NCBI GenBank assembly: GCA_049519595.1 | Contig: JBEKQP010000001.1 | Span: 1-64,000 of the forward strand | Origin: CAWBRT01 sp049519595 | GTDB taxonomy: Bacteria > Acidobacteriota > Terriglobia > Terriglobales > Acidobacteriaceae | Direction of reading: 5' to 3' | DNA: 64,000 nucleotides | Shown here: one piece after another, positions 7,646-16,454 of the stretch | Layout of the letters: each line of letters begins with the position of its first letter | Numbering within the stretch: position 1 is the first letter of the stretch | The notes under the pieces: generated by a model | The model's input: only the letters and a program-made list of their open reading frames with translations | What the model was told of the DNA's origin: nothing | The model's database searches: none | Made by a program: the position numbers and the translations under genes

Positions 7646-9736
7646 ATGAAGAGCAAGTATCAGCATAGCCGCGCTTGTGGCTCAAGGATGGCGCGTGCAA
7701 CGGAGTGGGCTTGCCGCTACCGCGCAGTGACGCGTGCGGTTGTCATGGCGGCAATTCTTCTGGCGCTCGGTGTGAGTCTGCCGGTTGGCCGCGCCCAGGC
7801 CGCCGAAGCCTCGGGCCAAAACGATCTCTGCTTCGGCTGCCACAGTGATAAGAGCATGAGCACCAAGCGGGCCGGCCGGACGGTCTCGCTTTTTGTGGAT
7901 GGGAAGAAGTTTTCCGCTTCGGTGCACGGCAGCCTGGCTTGCACCAACTGCCATGCCGATCTCGAAGGCGCCGATATTCCACACTCCACGCCCAAAAAGG
8001 TGCAGTGTGGCACCTGCCATGCAGAGCAGCAGGGACTGCTTGCCAAGTCGCTGCACGGCAAAGCCGCTGCGCGCGGCGATGCGCTGGCTCCACGCTGCGT
8101 CAGTTGCCACGGCAATCATGACATCCTGCCGGTAAAGGACAAGAATTCGGCTGTGGCGCCGATGAAGGTGCCATTCGTCTGCGGAAGCTGTCATCGCGAG
8201 GGCACGCCGGTTCAGACGCAACGTCACATTGATCAGCACAACATCATCGAGAATTACACCGAAAGCATCCACGGCGAAGGATTGCTGAAGAAGGGTTTGA
8301 TCGTCGCGGCCAACTGTGCTTCGTGTCACACCGCGCACTCGATTCTGCCGCACACCGATCCCAACTCCTCCATCGCCCGGCGTAACATCGCGGCGACCTG
8401 TACCAAGTGCCATGCCGAGATCGAAGCGGTACACCGCAAGACCATCCGCGGCGAACTGTGGGAAAAGGAAGCGAACGTTCTGCCCGCCTGCGTGGACTGC
8501 CACCAACCGCACAAAGTGCGAAATATCTTCTACAGCCAGGGCATGGCCGATGCCGATTGCATGCGTTGCCACAACAACCAGGCTTTGAAGTCGGCGGATG
8601 GCCGCTCCATGTTCGTCAAGGCGGCGGAGCTCTCCGGTTCGCGTCATGTCAAGGTCGCTTGCAGCCAGTGCCACTCGGAGGTAAACGCCTCGAAGGTTCG
8701 TCCCTGCGAGACCATTACCAAGCCGGTGGATTGCAGCAAATGTCACGAAGCCGTGGGGCAACAATACCAGCGGAGCACTCACGGGCAACTATTTGCGAAG
8801 CAGGACCGTAATGCTCCGACCTGTCGGGAGTGCCATGGCACGCACGGCATTCTTGGCAAGCAGGATTCGCAGTCGGCGACATTTCCGCCTAATGTTCCAA
8901 ATCTTTGTGCACGGTGCCATCGCGAAGGCCAGCGCGCCGCCGTGCGCTACACCGGCACGCAGCATGACATCACCACGCACTACAGCGAAAGCATTCACGG
9001 CAAGGGTCTGCTGAAGAGCGGCCTGACCGTGACTGCCACTTGCTCCAGTTGCCACACCGCGCACGGCGAATTGCCGGCCAGCGATCCCGAGTCGACGGTC
9101 AATAGTAAGAATCTTCCGGCAACCTGCGGCAAGTGCCATCACGGCATCGAAGAGCAGTTTGTGCAGAGCGTTCACTCCGCGACGGTCACCAAGACCGACA
9201 AGCCATTGCCGGTTTGCAGCGATTGCCATACCGCACACTCCATTCGTCGAGCCGATGAAGATGGGTTCAAGCTCGAAATCATGGACAGGTGCGGCAAGTG
9301 CCATGCCGAAATTGCCAAAACCTACTTCGATACCTATCACGGAAAGGTATCGCGGCTCGGCTACACCAAGACCGCCAAGTGTTACGACTGCCACGGCGCC
9401 CACGATATCCAGAAGGTGACGGACCCGAGGTCGCACCTGAGCCGTGCCAACGTAGTCGCCACTTGCCAGAAGTGCCACGTCGCCGCCACACGTCGCTTTG
9501 CCGGATATTTGACGCACGCAACGCATCACGACCCTAAAAAGTATCCCTTCTTGTTCTGGGTGTTCTGGGGCATGACGTCGCTGCTGGTTGGAACCTTTAT
9601 CGTCGGTGGCGTGCATACGCTGTTGTGGCTGCCACGTGCCTTCGAGATGCGCCGCGAGTTGCTCGCGGAGGAAGCTGCGCTCGAAGACAAGCCGGAAAGT
9701 CCCGCCGCGGAGGATAAGCAGAATGGTGACAAGTAG
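7646..9736 (+). CDS. 19-haem c-type cytochrome with C-terminal anchor
   Basis: Periplasmic electron-transfer protein of about 696 residues. A hydrophobic export segment ends near RAQAAEA and is followed by nineteen CxxCH motifs with many additional His ligands (SIHG, TAHS, HGTH). One helix near the C-terminus (FWVFWGMTSLLVGTFIVGG) anchors it with a short charged tail inside. Two stretches of about 80 residues (near 185-265 and 425-505) resemble each other, both with (E/S)SIHGxGLLK and SCHTAH, so the chain grew by internal duplication. ATG 7646 follows GGATGG by five bases; ATG 7637 is in frame. It overlaps the next gene by 14 bases. Confidence 0.85.
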   Translation: MKSKYQHSRACGSRMARATEWACRYRAVTRAVVMAAILLALGVSLPVGRAQAAEASGQNDLCFGCHSDKSMSTKRAGRTVSLFVDGKKFSASVHGSLACTNCHADLEGADIPHSTPKKVQCGTCHAEQQGLLAKSLHGKAAARGDALAPRCVSCHGNHDILPVKDKNSAVAPMKVPFVCGSCHREGTPVQTQRHIDQHNIIENYTESIHGEGLLKKGLIVAANCASCHTAHSILPHTDPNSSIARRNIAATCTKCHAEIEAVHRKTIRGELWEKEANVLPACVDCHQPHKVRNIFYSQGMADADCMRCHNNQALKSADGRSMFVKAAELSGSRHVKVACSQCHSEVNASKVRPCETITKPVDCSKCHEAVGQQYQRSTHGQLFAKQDRNAPTCRECHGTHGILGKQDSQSATFPPNVPNLCARCHREGQRAAVRYTGTQHDITTHYSESIHGKGLLKSGLTVTATCSSCHTAHGELPASDPESTVNSKNLPATCGKCHHGIEEQFVQSVHSATVTKTDKPLPVCSDCHTAHSIRRADEDGFKLEIMDRCGKCHAEIAKTYFDTYHGKVSRLGYTKTAKCYDCHGAHDIQKVTDPRSHLSRANVVATCQKCHVAATRRFAGYLTHATHHDPKKYPFLFWVFWGMTSLLVGTFIVGGVHTLLWLPRAFEMRRELLAEEAALEDKPESPAAEDKQNGDK

Positions 9737-10661
9737 TATGGACAAGCGCACAGAAGAACCGCCCGCGCCTGACAATTCGCGCAACAGCCCAACCGCGAAT
9801 GAACTCGCCACGTATATGAAACCCGCCGGTGCGGTGCGGCGTGAATTCGTCCGCTTCACCCGCCTGCAGCGCACGCTTCATGGGTGCATGGTCATCAGCT
9901 TCCTCAGCCTGGCCACGACCGGCTTGACGCTGAAGTTTTCTTACACCAGGTGGGCCTCTTTCGTGTCGCGACTGCTGGGCGGATTCCAAACCGCCGGTTA
10001 TATCCACCGCTTCGCCGCGCTGGTGATGTTTGCCGCTTTCGTGACGCATCTCGTGGATCTCTGCAAGCTGAAAAAGAGGAAGTACGGCTCATGGCGATCG
10101 TTGTTGTTCGGGCCAAATTCGATGATCCCGATGAAGCGCGATCTGGATGAGTTCATCGTCACCCTGAAGTGGTTCCTGCACCTTGGTCCGAAGCCGGAGT
10201 ACGGGCGCTGGACATACTGGGAAAAATTCGACTATTTCGCCGTGTTCTGGGGGGTCTTCATCATCGGCTCCACCGGCCTGACTCTCTGGTTTCCGGTTTT
10301 CTTCACTCGCTTCCTGCCGGGAGCATTCATCAACGTAGCCACCATCATTCACAGCGACGAAGCGCTGCTTGCCACCGGATTCATATTCACCGTGCACTTC
10401 TTCAATACACATTTGCGGCCGGAGAAGTTCCCGATGGATACCACGGTTTTCACCGGGCGCATGGCGCTCGCGGAATTGAAACGGGACAAGCGCAAGGAAT
10501 ACGACGCGCTGGTTGCGAGCGGCGAACTGGAGCAGCATCTGGCTGAGCCGCACCCGGAAATCGTCGTCAAAACCATCCGGGCCTTTGCCTGGGTTGCGCT
10601 CGCCATCGGTTTCAGCATCGTGGTGTGGATCGTGTATGCCATGCTGTTCGCCTATCGCTAG
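9723..10661 (+). CDS. b-type cytochrome membrane subunit
   Basis: A 312-residue membrane protein with four or more helices and His residues placed as in formate dehydrogenase gamma/cytochrome b561-like subunits (LHGCMVISFLSLATTGL, YIHRFAALVMFAAFVTHL, IIHSDEALLATGFIFTVHFF). It probably oxidises menaquinol and hands electrons to the haem-rich protein encoded just before it. Start ATG 9723 is eight bases after GGAGGA and overlaps the upstream gene, which implies translational coupling; ATG 9738 is a weaker alternative. One helix remains at the C-terminus. Confidence 0.8.
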   Translation: MVTSSMDKRTEEPPAPDNSRNSPTANELATYMKPAGAVRREFVRFTRLQRTLHGCMVISFLSLATTGLTLKFSYTRWASFVSRLLGGFQTAGYIHRFAALVMFAAFVTHLVDLCKLKKRKYGSWRSLLFGPNSMIPMKRDLDEFIVTLKWFLHLGPKPEYGRWTYWEKFDYFAVFWGVFIIGSTGLTLWFPVFFTRFLPGAFINVATIIHSDEALLATGFIFTVHFFNTHLRPEKFPMDTTVFTGRMALAELKRDKRKEYDALVASGELEQHLAEPHPEIVVKTIRAFAWVALAIGFSIVVWIVYAMLFAYR

Positions 10662-10684
10662 CAGGTTGCTGAAAAACTGTTCTC

Positions 10685-10835
10685 TGAGGGTGCCATCCTG
10701 AGCGTAGTGAAGGATCTGCTGTTTGTGCGTGCTGAAAGCAAAGCATGCTGGGTGGTCCATTCAAGCTTCTTTTGCTTGAGTGGGGCGGTTTGCGGCTTGG
10801 CTGCTGCTCGGGCCTCCGGCTCGGAATGACATTTC
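10685..10835. repeat. TCATCCTGAG-type element enclosing a hairpin repeat
   Basis: GCCATCCTGAG near 10690 and CTCGGAATGAC near 10820 form imperfect inverted ends. Between them, at 10751-10790, lies one copy of the hairpin family (GGTGGTCCATTCAAGC and GCTTGAGTGGGGCGGTT). Two repeat families are therefore nested in the gap before the NapC-like gene. Confidence 0.55.
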
Positions 10836-10888
10836 CATTGAGATATTCAGCTTGTGACGCACTACACTAGGTAGTCTCGTTTTCCGAT

Positions 10889-10902
10889 ATGATTAAGGTC
10901 GT
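10889..10902. promoter_or_regulatory. Degenerate CRP-like site
   Basis: ATGA-TTAAGG-TCGT, 16 bases before the ATG at 10918. Its 11-base core is identical to that of the site before the first cytochrome gene, but the outer positions are changed. Such a close position would suit repression. Confidence 0.3.
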
Positions 10903-10917
10903 GGGAGACAACGTACG

Positions 10918-12450
10918 ATGAGCGACGAGGGAACGCCTCTTCCGCCGACTCCACTGGCGGAGGACCTTTCGCTGAAGGGTCTACTTCGCAACTACATCAG
11001 CTTGATCGGACTCGCGTTGGCGGTCGTATCGCTGGCGAACATCATCTTCTTGTTTCTGATCGATGTCGTTTCCAGCCAGCCCAGTCCCTACATCGGCATT
11101 TTTGCCTACATGGTGATGCCCGCATTCCTGGTGACGGGCTTGTTCCTGGTGCCTGTCGGGATGTGGATTGAGCGTCATCGGCACCGCCGCAGGATTGCAA
11201 CTCTGCACCGCTTCCCGATCCTGGATCTGAATAGCGCCTCGCAGCGCGGTACGATCGCATTCTTTCTGTCCTCCGTGATCCTGTTCATTCTGCTCACGGC
11301 CGCTGGCAGTTATCGTGCCTACGAGTACACCGATTCCGTCCAGTTCTGCGGTCAACTCTGCCACACGGTGATGCATCCGGAATTCACCGCGCACCAAGCC
11401 TCGCCGCACGCTCGGGTTACGTGCGTCGACTGTCACGTGGGAGCTGGCGCGAACTGGTACGTCCGCTCCAAGCTGTCGGGCGCGCGGCAGGTCGTCAAGA
11501 CCGTGTTGAACACCTATCCCCGTCCGATCGAAACGCCCGTGGCCAACCTGCGTCCGCCTCAGGAAACCTGCGAGCAGTGTCACTGGCCGAGAAAGTTCTG
11601 GGGAGCGCAATTAAAGGTCATCAATCATTTTTCCAGCGACGAGCAGAACACTCCCCGGCAGTTGCAGTTGCTGATCAAAACCGGTGGCGGCGATCCGAAT
11701 GCCGGCCAGGCAAGTGGAATCCACTGGCACATGAACATCGCCAACATCATCACCTACGCCTCCGATCCCAAGCGGCAGAACATTCCCTACGTGCGCATTC
11801 AGGACATGAAAGGCAATGTCACCGAGTATTTCGCGCGCGATGCTAAATCCGAAGAGATCGCCAAGATGAGCAGCCGGCGCATGGATTGCGTCGATTGCCA
11901 TAACCGCCCCACCCACATTTATCTCGCCCCCGATCGCTCGGTAGATGACTCGCTCGCAGCCAATCGGATTGATCCGAGTTTGCCATACGTGAAGCAGCAA
12001 TCGGTCCAGGTGCTGACGGCGGCTTATAAGACGACACCCGAAGCGATGCAGGCTATTGCCGCTGCAATTCCGGCGTTCTATCGCGAAAAATATCCGCAGG
12101 TTGCCGCCGCCAAGCAGGCGCAGATACAAGCTGCGGTCGCCGAGCTACAGCGTGTTTTCCGCACCACCATCTTTCCGGAGATGAAGGTCGACTGGCGTAC
12201 TCACCCGAACAATGTCGGTCACTATTATTTCCAGGGATGCTTCCGTTGCCACGATGGCAACCATGTGAGCAAGGACGGCAAGACGATTAGCAAGGATTGC
12301 AACTCCTGCCATACCGTGCTGTCGCAGCAGGAAGGCGCGAAGTCGCTCATTGCCTCCACCACCGGAATCGTCTTCAAGCATCCGGTGGACTTGGGCGATC
12401 TTACGGCCGTCAACTGCTCCGACTGTCACAACGGCGGCGTCGGCCCATAA
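10918..12450 (+). CDS. NapC/NirT-like 7-haem cytochrome
   Basis: Predicted membrane-anchored quinol dehydrogenase or electron-transfer cytochrome, 510 residues. Three hydrophobic segments precede residue 140 (LIGLALAVVSLANIIFLFLI, a second near 60-80, IAFFLSSVILFILLTAAGS). Then come an atypical CGQLCH (CxxxCH) and six normal CxxCH motifs (CVDCH, CEQCH, CVDCH, CFRCH, CNSCH, CSDCH). TVMHPEFTAHQASPHARVTC is characteristic of NapC/NirT proteins. A linker of about 120 residues without haem motifs separates the fourth and fifth sites. The gene stands 256 bases after the b-type subunit with its own putative site, so it may be a separate transcript of the same pathway. Confidence 0.82.
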   Translation: MSDEGTPLPPTPLAEDLSLKGLLRNYISLIGLALAVVSLANIIFLFLIDVVSSQPSPYIGIFAYMVMPAFLVTGLFLVPVGMWIERHRHRRRIATLHRFPILDLNSASQRGTIAFFLSSVILFILLTAAGSYRAYEYTDSVQFCGQLCHTVMHPEFTAHQASPHARVTCVDCHVGAGANWYVRSKLSGARQVVKTVLNTYPRPIETPVANLRPPQETCEQCHWPRKFWGAQLKVINHFSSDEQNTPRQLQLLIKTGGGDPNAGQASGIHWHMNIANIITYASDPKRQNIPYVRIQDMKGNVTEYFARDAKSEEIAKMSSRRMDCVDCHNRPTHIYLAPDRSVDDSLAANRIDPSLPYVKQQSVQVLTAAYKTTPEAMQAIAAAIPAFYREKYPQVAAAKQAQIQAAVAELQRVFRTTIFPEMKVDWRTHPNNVGHYYFQGCFRCHDGNHVSKDGKTISKDCNSCHTVLSQQEGAKSLIASTTGIVFKHPVDLGDLTAVNCSDCHNGGVGP

Positions 12451-12481
12451 CCTCAGTTTCGGAAGAAGTAACCTGAATGCG

Positions 12482-12583
12482 GGTGCCCCATTCAAGCGAA
12501 GCTTGGGTGGGGCTTTTATTTGTAATCGCAGCCAGAGCTGCTGGTGCCCCCCACATCTGCCGTAGTAAGCAAGGGTGGGGCTT
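12482..12583. repeat. Two hairpin repeats after the NapC-like gene
   Basis: Copies at 12482-12514 (GGTGCCCCATTCAAGC ... GGTGGGGC) and 12543-12583 (GGTGCCCCCCAC ... GGGTGGGGC). They fill most of the 200-base gap before guaA, and their CTTTT and CTTCATTT tails could aid termination. Confidence 0.55.
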
Positions 12584-12654
12584 CATTTCTCCCCGCCCAC
12601 TACCCGTTTTCGCTTCCTCTTTACACCGTAGGGGTGATTCTGCGAAATTAGAAC

Positions 12655-14214
12655 GTGGAACATCCCCCGATTGAATCCATCGTCATCCTCGATTTCGGCT
12701 CGCAATATACCCAATTGATTGCGCGCCGCGTCCGTGAGCAGAACGTTTTCTCCGCCGTTCTGCCGTGTACCGCGGCACTGCCGGAAATCCAAAATTACAA
12801 CCCCGTCGGCATCATTCTTTCGGGCGGCCCATGCTCGGTTTACGACGCTGATGCGCCGCCGGCTGACGCTCGCGTCCTTGCCCTTGGTGTGCCCGTGCTC
12901 GGCATTTGCTATGGCTTGCAATTCATCGCTCACAAACTCGGCGGCAAAGTGAGTCCCGGCGTAAAGCGTGAATACGGCCACGCTGAGGTATCTCTCATCG
13001 ACAAGTCTCCATTGTTTGAGGGTTTGCCCTCGCAGATGAGCGTCTGGATGTCGCACGGCGACGAAGCCTTGGAGTTGCCGGCGGGCTTTCAACTTGTCGC
13101 CAGATCCGCCACTGCGGTGGCTGCCATCGAAGACCGTGCCAGGCGCATCTTTGCCGTACAGTTCCACCCTGAGGTCCACCACACCAGTCACGGCACCGAT
13201 ATCCTGCGCAATTTTGTCTTTCGAATCTGCGGAGCCAAGCCGAACTGGACCGCGCAGCGTTTTATCGAATCCACGGTCGAAAGTGTGCGCCAGACAGTTG
13301 GGCCCTCCGGACGCGCCATCTGCGCCATTTCCGGCGGCGTAGACTCATCGGTGGCGGCCACGCTGGTTTCCCGTGCGCTGGGCGAGCGCCTGACCTGCAT
13401 TTTCGTCAACAATGGGGTGCTTCGCAAGCATGAGTTCGAAAAGGTGCAACGGAATCTGCGCAGCAATCTCGGACTCAACGTGGACGCCGTGGACGCCAGT
13501 GAGCGCTTTTTATCGAAACTTGCCGGTGTTTCGGACCCCGAGCGCAAGCGCAAGATTATCGGCAACGAGTTTATCGAGGTGTTCGAGCACGAAGCGCTCC
13601 GCCTCAAGCAGACTTCCGGTCACGTCGAGTGGTTGGTGCAAGGCACGCTTTACCCGGACGTAATCGAATCGCGCTCTGTGCGTGGCCCCTCGCAAACCAT
13701 CAAGAGCCATCACAACGTGGGCGGGCTTCCCGAAAAGATGAACCTCAAGCTCATCGAACCCTTGAAAGATCTTTTCAAGGATGAAGTGCGCCGCATTGGT
13801 CGCGATCTCGGCATGCCCGAGGAAATGGTGCAACGGCAGCCGTTCCCCGGCCCCGGCCTGGCCGTCCGCATCTTAGGCGAAGTTACTCCTGAACGCATTG
13901 CCTTGTTGCAGGAGGCTGACGATATCGTTGTGTCCGAGATCAGGCGGGCGGGCCTGTACACGCAGATTTGGCAATCATTTGCCGTCCTGCTCCCAGTGAT
14001 GTCCGTCGGCGTGATGGGCGACCAGCGTACTTACGCTTATACCTGCGCCATCCGCGCCGTAAACTCCGAAGACGGCATGACCGCCGATTGGGTTCCGCTC
14101 CCATACGAGGTGCTGAAGACAATCTCCAGCCGCATCGTGAACGAAATCAGAGGCATCAATCGCGTCGTCTACGACGTGACCTCGAAGCCGCCCGGAACCA
14201 TCGAGTGGGAGTGA
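12655..14214 (+). CDS. guaA: GMP synthase (glutamine-hydrolysing)
   Basis: Converts XMP, ATP and glutamine to GMP in purine synthesis; cytoplasmic. The 519-residue protein has the complete layout: class I glutamine amidotransferase domain with nucleophile in GICYGLQF and His/Glu in QFHPEVHHT, ATP pyrophosphatase domain with the P-loop-like SGGVDSSVAATL, and the C-terminal dimerisation domain ending TSKPPGTIEWE, a typical GuaA terminus. Start GTG 12655 gives MEHPPIESIVILDFGSQYTQ, aligned with the family. It appears to be a single-gene unit, with hairpin repeats on both sides. Confidence 0.97.
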   Translation: MEHPPIESIVILDFGSQYTQLIARRVREQNVFSAVLPCTAALPEIQNYNPVGIILSGGPCSVYDADAPPADARVLALGVPVLGICYGLQFIAHKLGGKVSPGVKREYGHAEVSLIDKSPLFEGLPSQMSVWMSHGDEALELPAGFQLVARSATAVAAIEDRARRIFAVQFHPEVHHTSHGTDILRNFVFRICGAKPNWTAQRFIESTVESVRQTVGPSGRAICAISGGVDSSVAATLVSRALGERLTCIFVNNGVLRKHEFEKVQRNLRSNLGLNVDAVDASERFLSKLAGVSDPERKRKIIGNEFIEVFEHEALRLKQTSGHVEWLVQGTLYPDVIESRSVRGPSQTIKSHHNVGGLPEKMNLKLIEPLKDLFKDEVRRIGRDLGMPEEMVQRQPFPGPGLAVRILGEVTPERIALLQEADDIVVSEIRRAGLYTQIWQSFAVLLPVMSVGVMGDQRTYAYTCAIRAVNSEDGMTADWVPLPYEVLKTISSRIVNEIRGINRVVYDVTSKPPGTIEWE

Positions 14215-14248
14215 CTTCGGGCGCCAGTATAGTTGGCCCACATTTGCG

Positions 14249-14355
14249 GGTGCCCCACGCTCGCGCTCCGTTGGTTAACGTGGGGTGGTTGTCTTGAAAA
14301 TATAGGCGGATCGGGTGGCCCATTCTAGCCCGCTGTTGGCTAGAGTGGGGTAGTT
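14249..14355. repeat. Two hairpin repeats after guaA
   Basis: Copies at 14249-14290 (inner word built on GTTAAC) and 14313-14355 (GGGTGGCCCATTCTAGCC ... GGCTAGAGTGGGGTAGTT). Outer bases are shared with the other copies while the inner arms differ and still pair. Confidence 0.6.
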
Positions 14356-14443
14356 TCCTCGTGTGGGCCAGTGAGAAGCCTGTCTCGTGTGGGTCCGTTC
14401 TTTCGCAATTTGAACCGCTCCGTGAACAGTGCTGAAGGGAAAG

Positions 14444-14568
14444 CAAGATTTGCCCGGAGGAAACGACCTTGGCCGGGGTGCCCCACGTCCCGCCCGTCCT
14501 TCGGGCTGACGTGGGGGTAGCTTCCCGGTTTTTTGAGAATCAAGATTTGTCCGGAGGGACGACCGTGG
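14444..14568. repeat. 28-base direct repeats around a hairpin, covering the SDR ribosome site
   Basis: CAAGATTTG(C/T)CCGGAGG occurs at 14444 and again at 14541, each followed by ACGACC and TGG. Between them is a hairpin repeat at 14475-14521. The second copy contains the GGAGG and GTG used by the SDR gene. It looks like a duplication of the translation-start region with a hairpin element in the middle. Confidence 0.6.
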
Positions 14569-15317
14569 GAAATCAAGGGACATTGATTGTAACTGGCGGC
14601 AGCAGAGGTATTGGCGCTGCCGTGGCCAAATTGGGTGCAGCCCGGGGGTATTCGGTTGCGGTGAATTACCAGAGCAACCAAGCCGCTGCGCTGGCGGTGG
14701 TCCGCGAGATCGAGGTGGCGGGAGGCCGCGCCATAGCCATTGGCGGCGATGTTGCCAAAGAGCAAGACGTGCTGCGCTTGTTCACCACGGCCACGCGCGA
14801 TCTGGGGCCCATCACAGCGTTGGTGAACAATGCTGGCATCACGGGCAAGGCCGGTCGCGTGGAGGCACTTGAGCTTCAAGTTCTGGAACGCGTCCTTGCT
14901 GTGAATGTCGTGGGGGCGGTGCTGTGCGCGCGTGAGGCCGTGCGGTGCATGTCCACTCGTAAGGGCGGCCAGGGTGGCGCTATCGTGAATATCGGCTCCC
15001 GCGCCTCTGAACTGGGTGGCGCCGGCGAGTGGGTCCACTACGGCTTGAGCAAGGGCGCGATTGATACCTTCACCGTAGGCTTGGCCAGAGAAGTCGCTGC
15101 CGAGGGGATTCGGGTGAACGCAGTTTCTCCCGGCTTGATTGATACCGAGTTGCATGCTGCCGCTGGAGTCGCGGATCGTTTGCCCCGGCTTGCCGCTACT
15201 GTCCCAATACCTCGAATCGGTGAGGCTGCTGAAGTTGCCGAGGGTGTGCTCTGGCTGCTCTCGCCGGCGGCTTCCTACATTACAGGCGCAATTATCCCCA
15301 TCAGCGGCGGGCGGTGA
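14565..15317 (+). CDS. SDR-family oxidoreductase
   Basis: A 250-residue short-chain dehydrogenase/reductase, NAD(P)H-dependent. TGGSRGIG is the dinucleotide-binding motif, NNAG follows the fourth strand, and Ser (NIGSRASE), Tyr and Lys (HYGLSKG) complete the catalytic set; the C-terminus SPAASYITGAIIPISGG is typical of FabG/glucose dehydrogenase-like members. Substrate cannot be read from sequence. Start GTG 14565 lies seven bases after GGAGG; an in-frame ATG at 14469 would translate through the hairpin repeat and is unlikely. Confidence 0.88.
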   Translation: MGNQGTLIVTGGSRGIGAAVAKLGAARGYSVAVNYQSNQAAALAVVREIEVAGGRAIAIGGDVAKEQDVLRLFTTATRDLGPITALVNNAGITGKAGRVEALELQVLERVLAVNVVGAVLCAREAVRCMSTRKGGQGGAIVNIGSRASELGGAGEWVHYGLSKGAIDTFTVGLAREVAAEGIRVNAVSPGLIDTELHAAAGVADRLPRLAATVPIPRIGEAAEVAEGVLWLLSPAASYITGAIIPISGGR

Positions 15318-15415
15318 GTAGTTTCCCGTACACGAAGGGCCATCGCACTTAGGGACATACCACTTAGGTTATCTCCTATATTTCCTTGCCTAACAGTACT
15401 CTTCCGCGAACAGCA

Positions 15416-15793
15416 ATGAACCGGGACATCAAAATCGTTCCGCCGGAAAATGGCTATCCGGCATTGCGCCGGTGGGCGCGCTATCAAGCACACTTGGTCA
15501 CCTGCCTCATCGCCCAAAAGCCAAAGAAAGCGGTTATTGTTCCAGGCCGTGGCTCGGAGCTGAACCACGGCGGGATGACTGTTTATGCCGGCGTCGAGCT
15601 GGCGGTCAATGAGCATGTCAGGGTCTCATTCACCCCGCCTTACAGTGGAGAGTCGATGACACTCCAGTGTGTGATTCGCGATCGCAACGGCTATACCTAT
15701 GGCGTCGAATTCATCCACGACGAAATCGCCTGCGACCAAAGCAACCAGATGCAACGCATTCTGGACGCCATTGAAGAGTTGAAGCGCAAGTGA
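15416..15793 (+). CDS. PilZ-like domain protein
   Basis: A small soluble protein of 125 residues resembling a single PilZ domain, the c-di-GMP-binding fold. RRWARYQ near the N-terminus could be the RxxxR element and SELNHGGM the (D/N)xSxxG-like element, though Ser is changed to His. Strands such as EHVRVSFTPP and YTYGVEF fit the beta barrel, and a helix ends the chain. Ligand binding is uncertain because of the altered second motif. ATG 15416 is preferred over an upstream in-frame TTG at 15386. No output partner is adjacent. Confidence 0.55.
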   Translation: MNRDIKIVPPENGYPALRRWARYQAHLVTCLIAQKPKKAVIVPGRGSELNHGGMTVYAGVELAVNEHVRVSFTPPYSGESMTLQCVIRDRNGYTYGVEFIHDEIACDQSNQMQRILDAIEELKRK

Positions 15794-15857
15794 GCGACGG
15801 GCCCCCGCGCGGGTACACCTCAAAAATTCTCCAATATGCCAATGAATCAAGCGGGGT

Positions 15858-15900
15858 GGGTGGCCCATTCAAGCCGTCTGTTGGCTTGAGTGGGGCAGTT
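15858..15900. repeat. Hairpin repeat
   Basis: GGGTGGCCCATTCAAGCC ... GGCTTGAGTGGGGCAGTT, between the convergent PilZ-like and chromate-transport genes. Confidence 0.65.
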
Positions 15901-15938
15901 ACTTTCTGAGCGTTCCAGAAAAAGTCTTTCTGAACCAC

Positions 15939-16454
15939 TCAAGCCAATCTGGCCGCTAATCCTATCACTGCCGCGCCCAGGATCGCCCAAGCCGTCGAGC
16001 GTTTGGTGATCACCAGGAAGAGAAAGCTTCCAATGGCGATCACAATCGGAACGATCCCTGTCAGCGAATCGCGAGCGAGCGGGACGGTGGCGCTCACCAG
16101 CAAGCCTGCCGCGGCAAATGTCACGGCCCGTATCGCACTCCTCACGGCTGGCTTGTCGGCCTTGCGGCCCAGGTATTGCAGCAATGGGATGATCAGGAAC
16201 GCCGGCGTGATTACGGCCAGCAACCCGGCGAGGCCCCCTGGAACGCCGCCGACAAAATATCCCACGCTCACGACGAAAAGGCCATTGGGACCTGGTGCGG
16301 TTTGCCCGGCAGCCACCGCCGCGTTCAGTTGCCGGTCCGTCAGCACGTGACGCACCTCGATCAGGTCGTGCCGGATAACTGGAATCGAGGTCACTCCACT
16401 GAAAGAAGTCAGCGTCGCCTTGGCAAGCAGCAGGTAAAGCACCAGTAGGCTCAT
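15939..16454 (-). CDS. chrA: Chromate transporter, second CHR half
   Basis: A 171-residue membrane protein with one CHR domain: SLLVLYLLLAKATLTSFSG and GQTAPGPNGLFVVSVGYFVG carry the family's conserved Gly and PGP positions, and hydrophobic helices fill the rest. Classic ChrA is about 400 residues with two CHR halves; here the halves are separate proteins, as in known short-chain ChrA pairs that act together to export chromate. ATG 16454 overlaps the stop of the first half as ATGA, so translation is coupled. A longer in-frame start at 16574 lies inside the partner gene and is unlikely. Confidence 0.82.
   Translation of the reverse strand: MSLLVLYLLLAKATLTSFSGVTSIPVIRHDLIEVRHVLTDRQLNAAVAAGQTAPGPNGLFVVSVGYFVGGVPGGLAGLLAVITPAFLIIPLLQYLGRKADKPAVRSAIRAVTFAAAGLLVSATVPLARDSLTGIVPIVIAIGSFLFLVITKRSTAWAILGAAVIGLAARLA

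Noticed and set aside
7682..9874. Two long frames (368 and 361 codons) opposite the 19-haem cytochrome
   Set aside because: Regular CxxCH codons on the true strand remove stops from the other strand. The products have no recognisable motifs.
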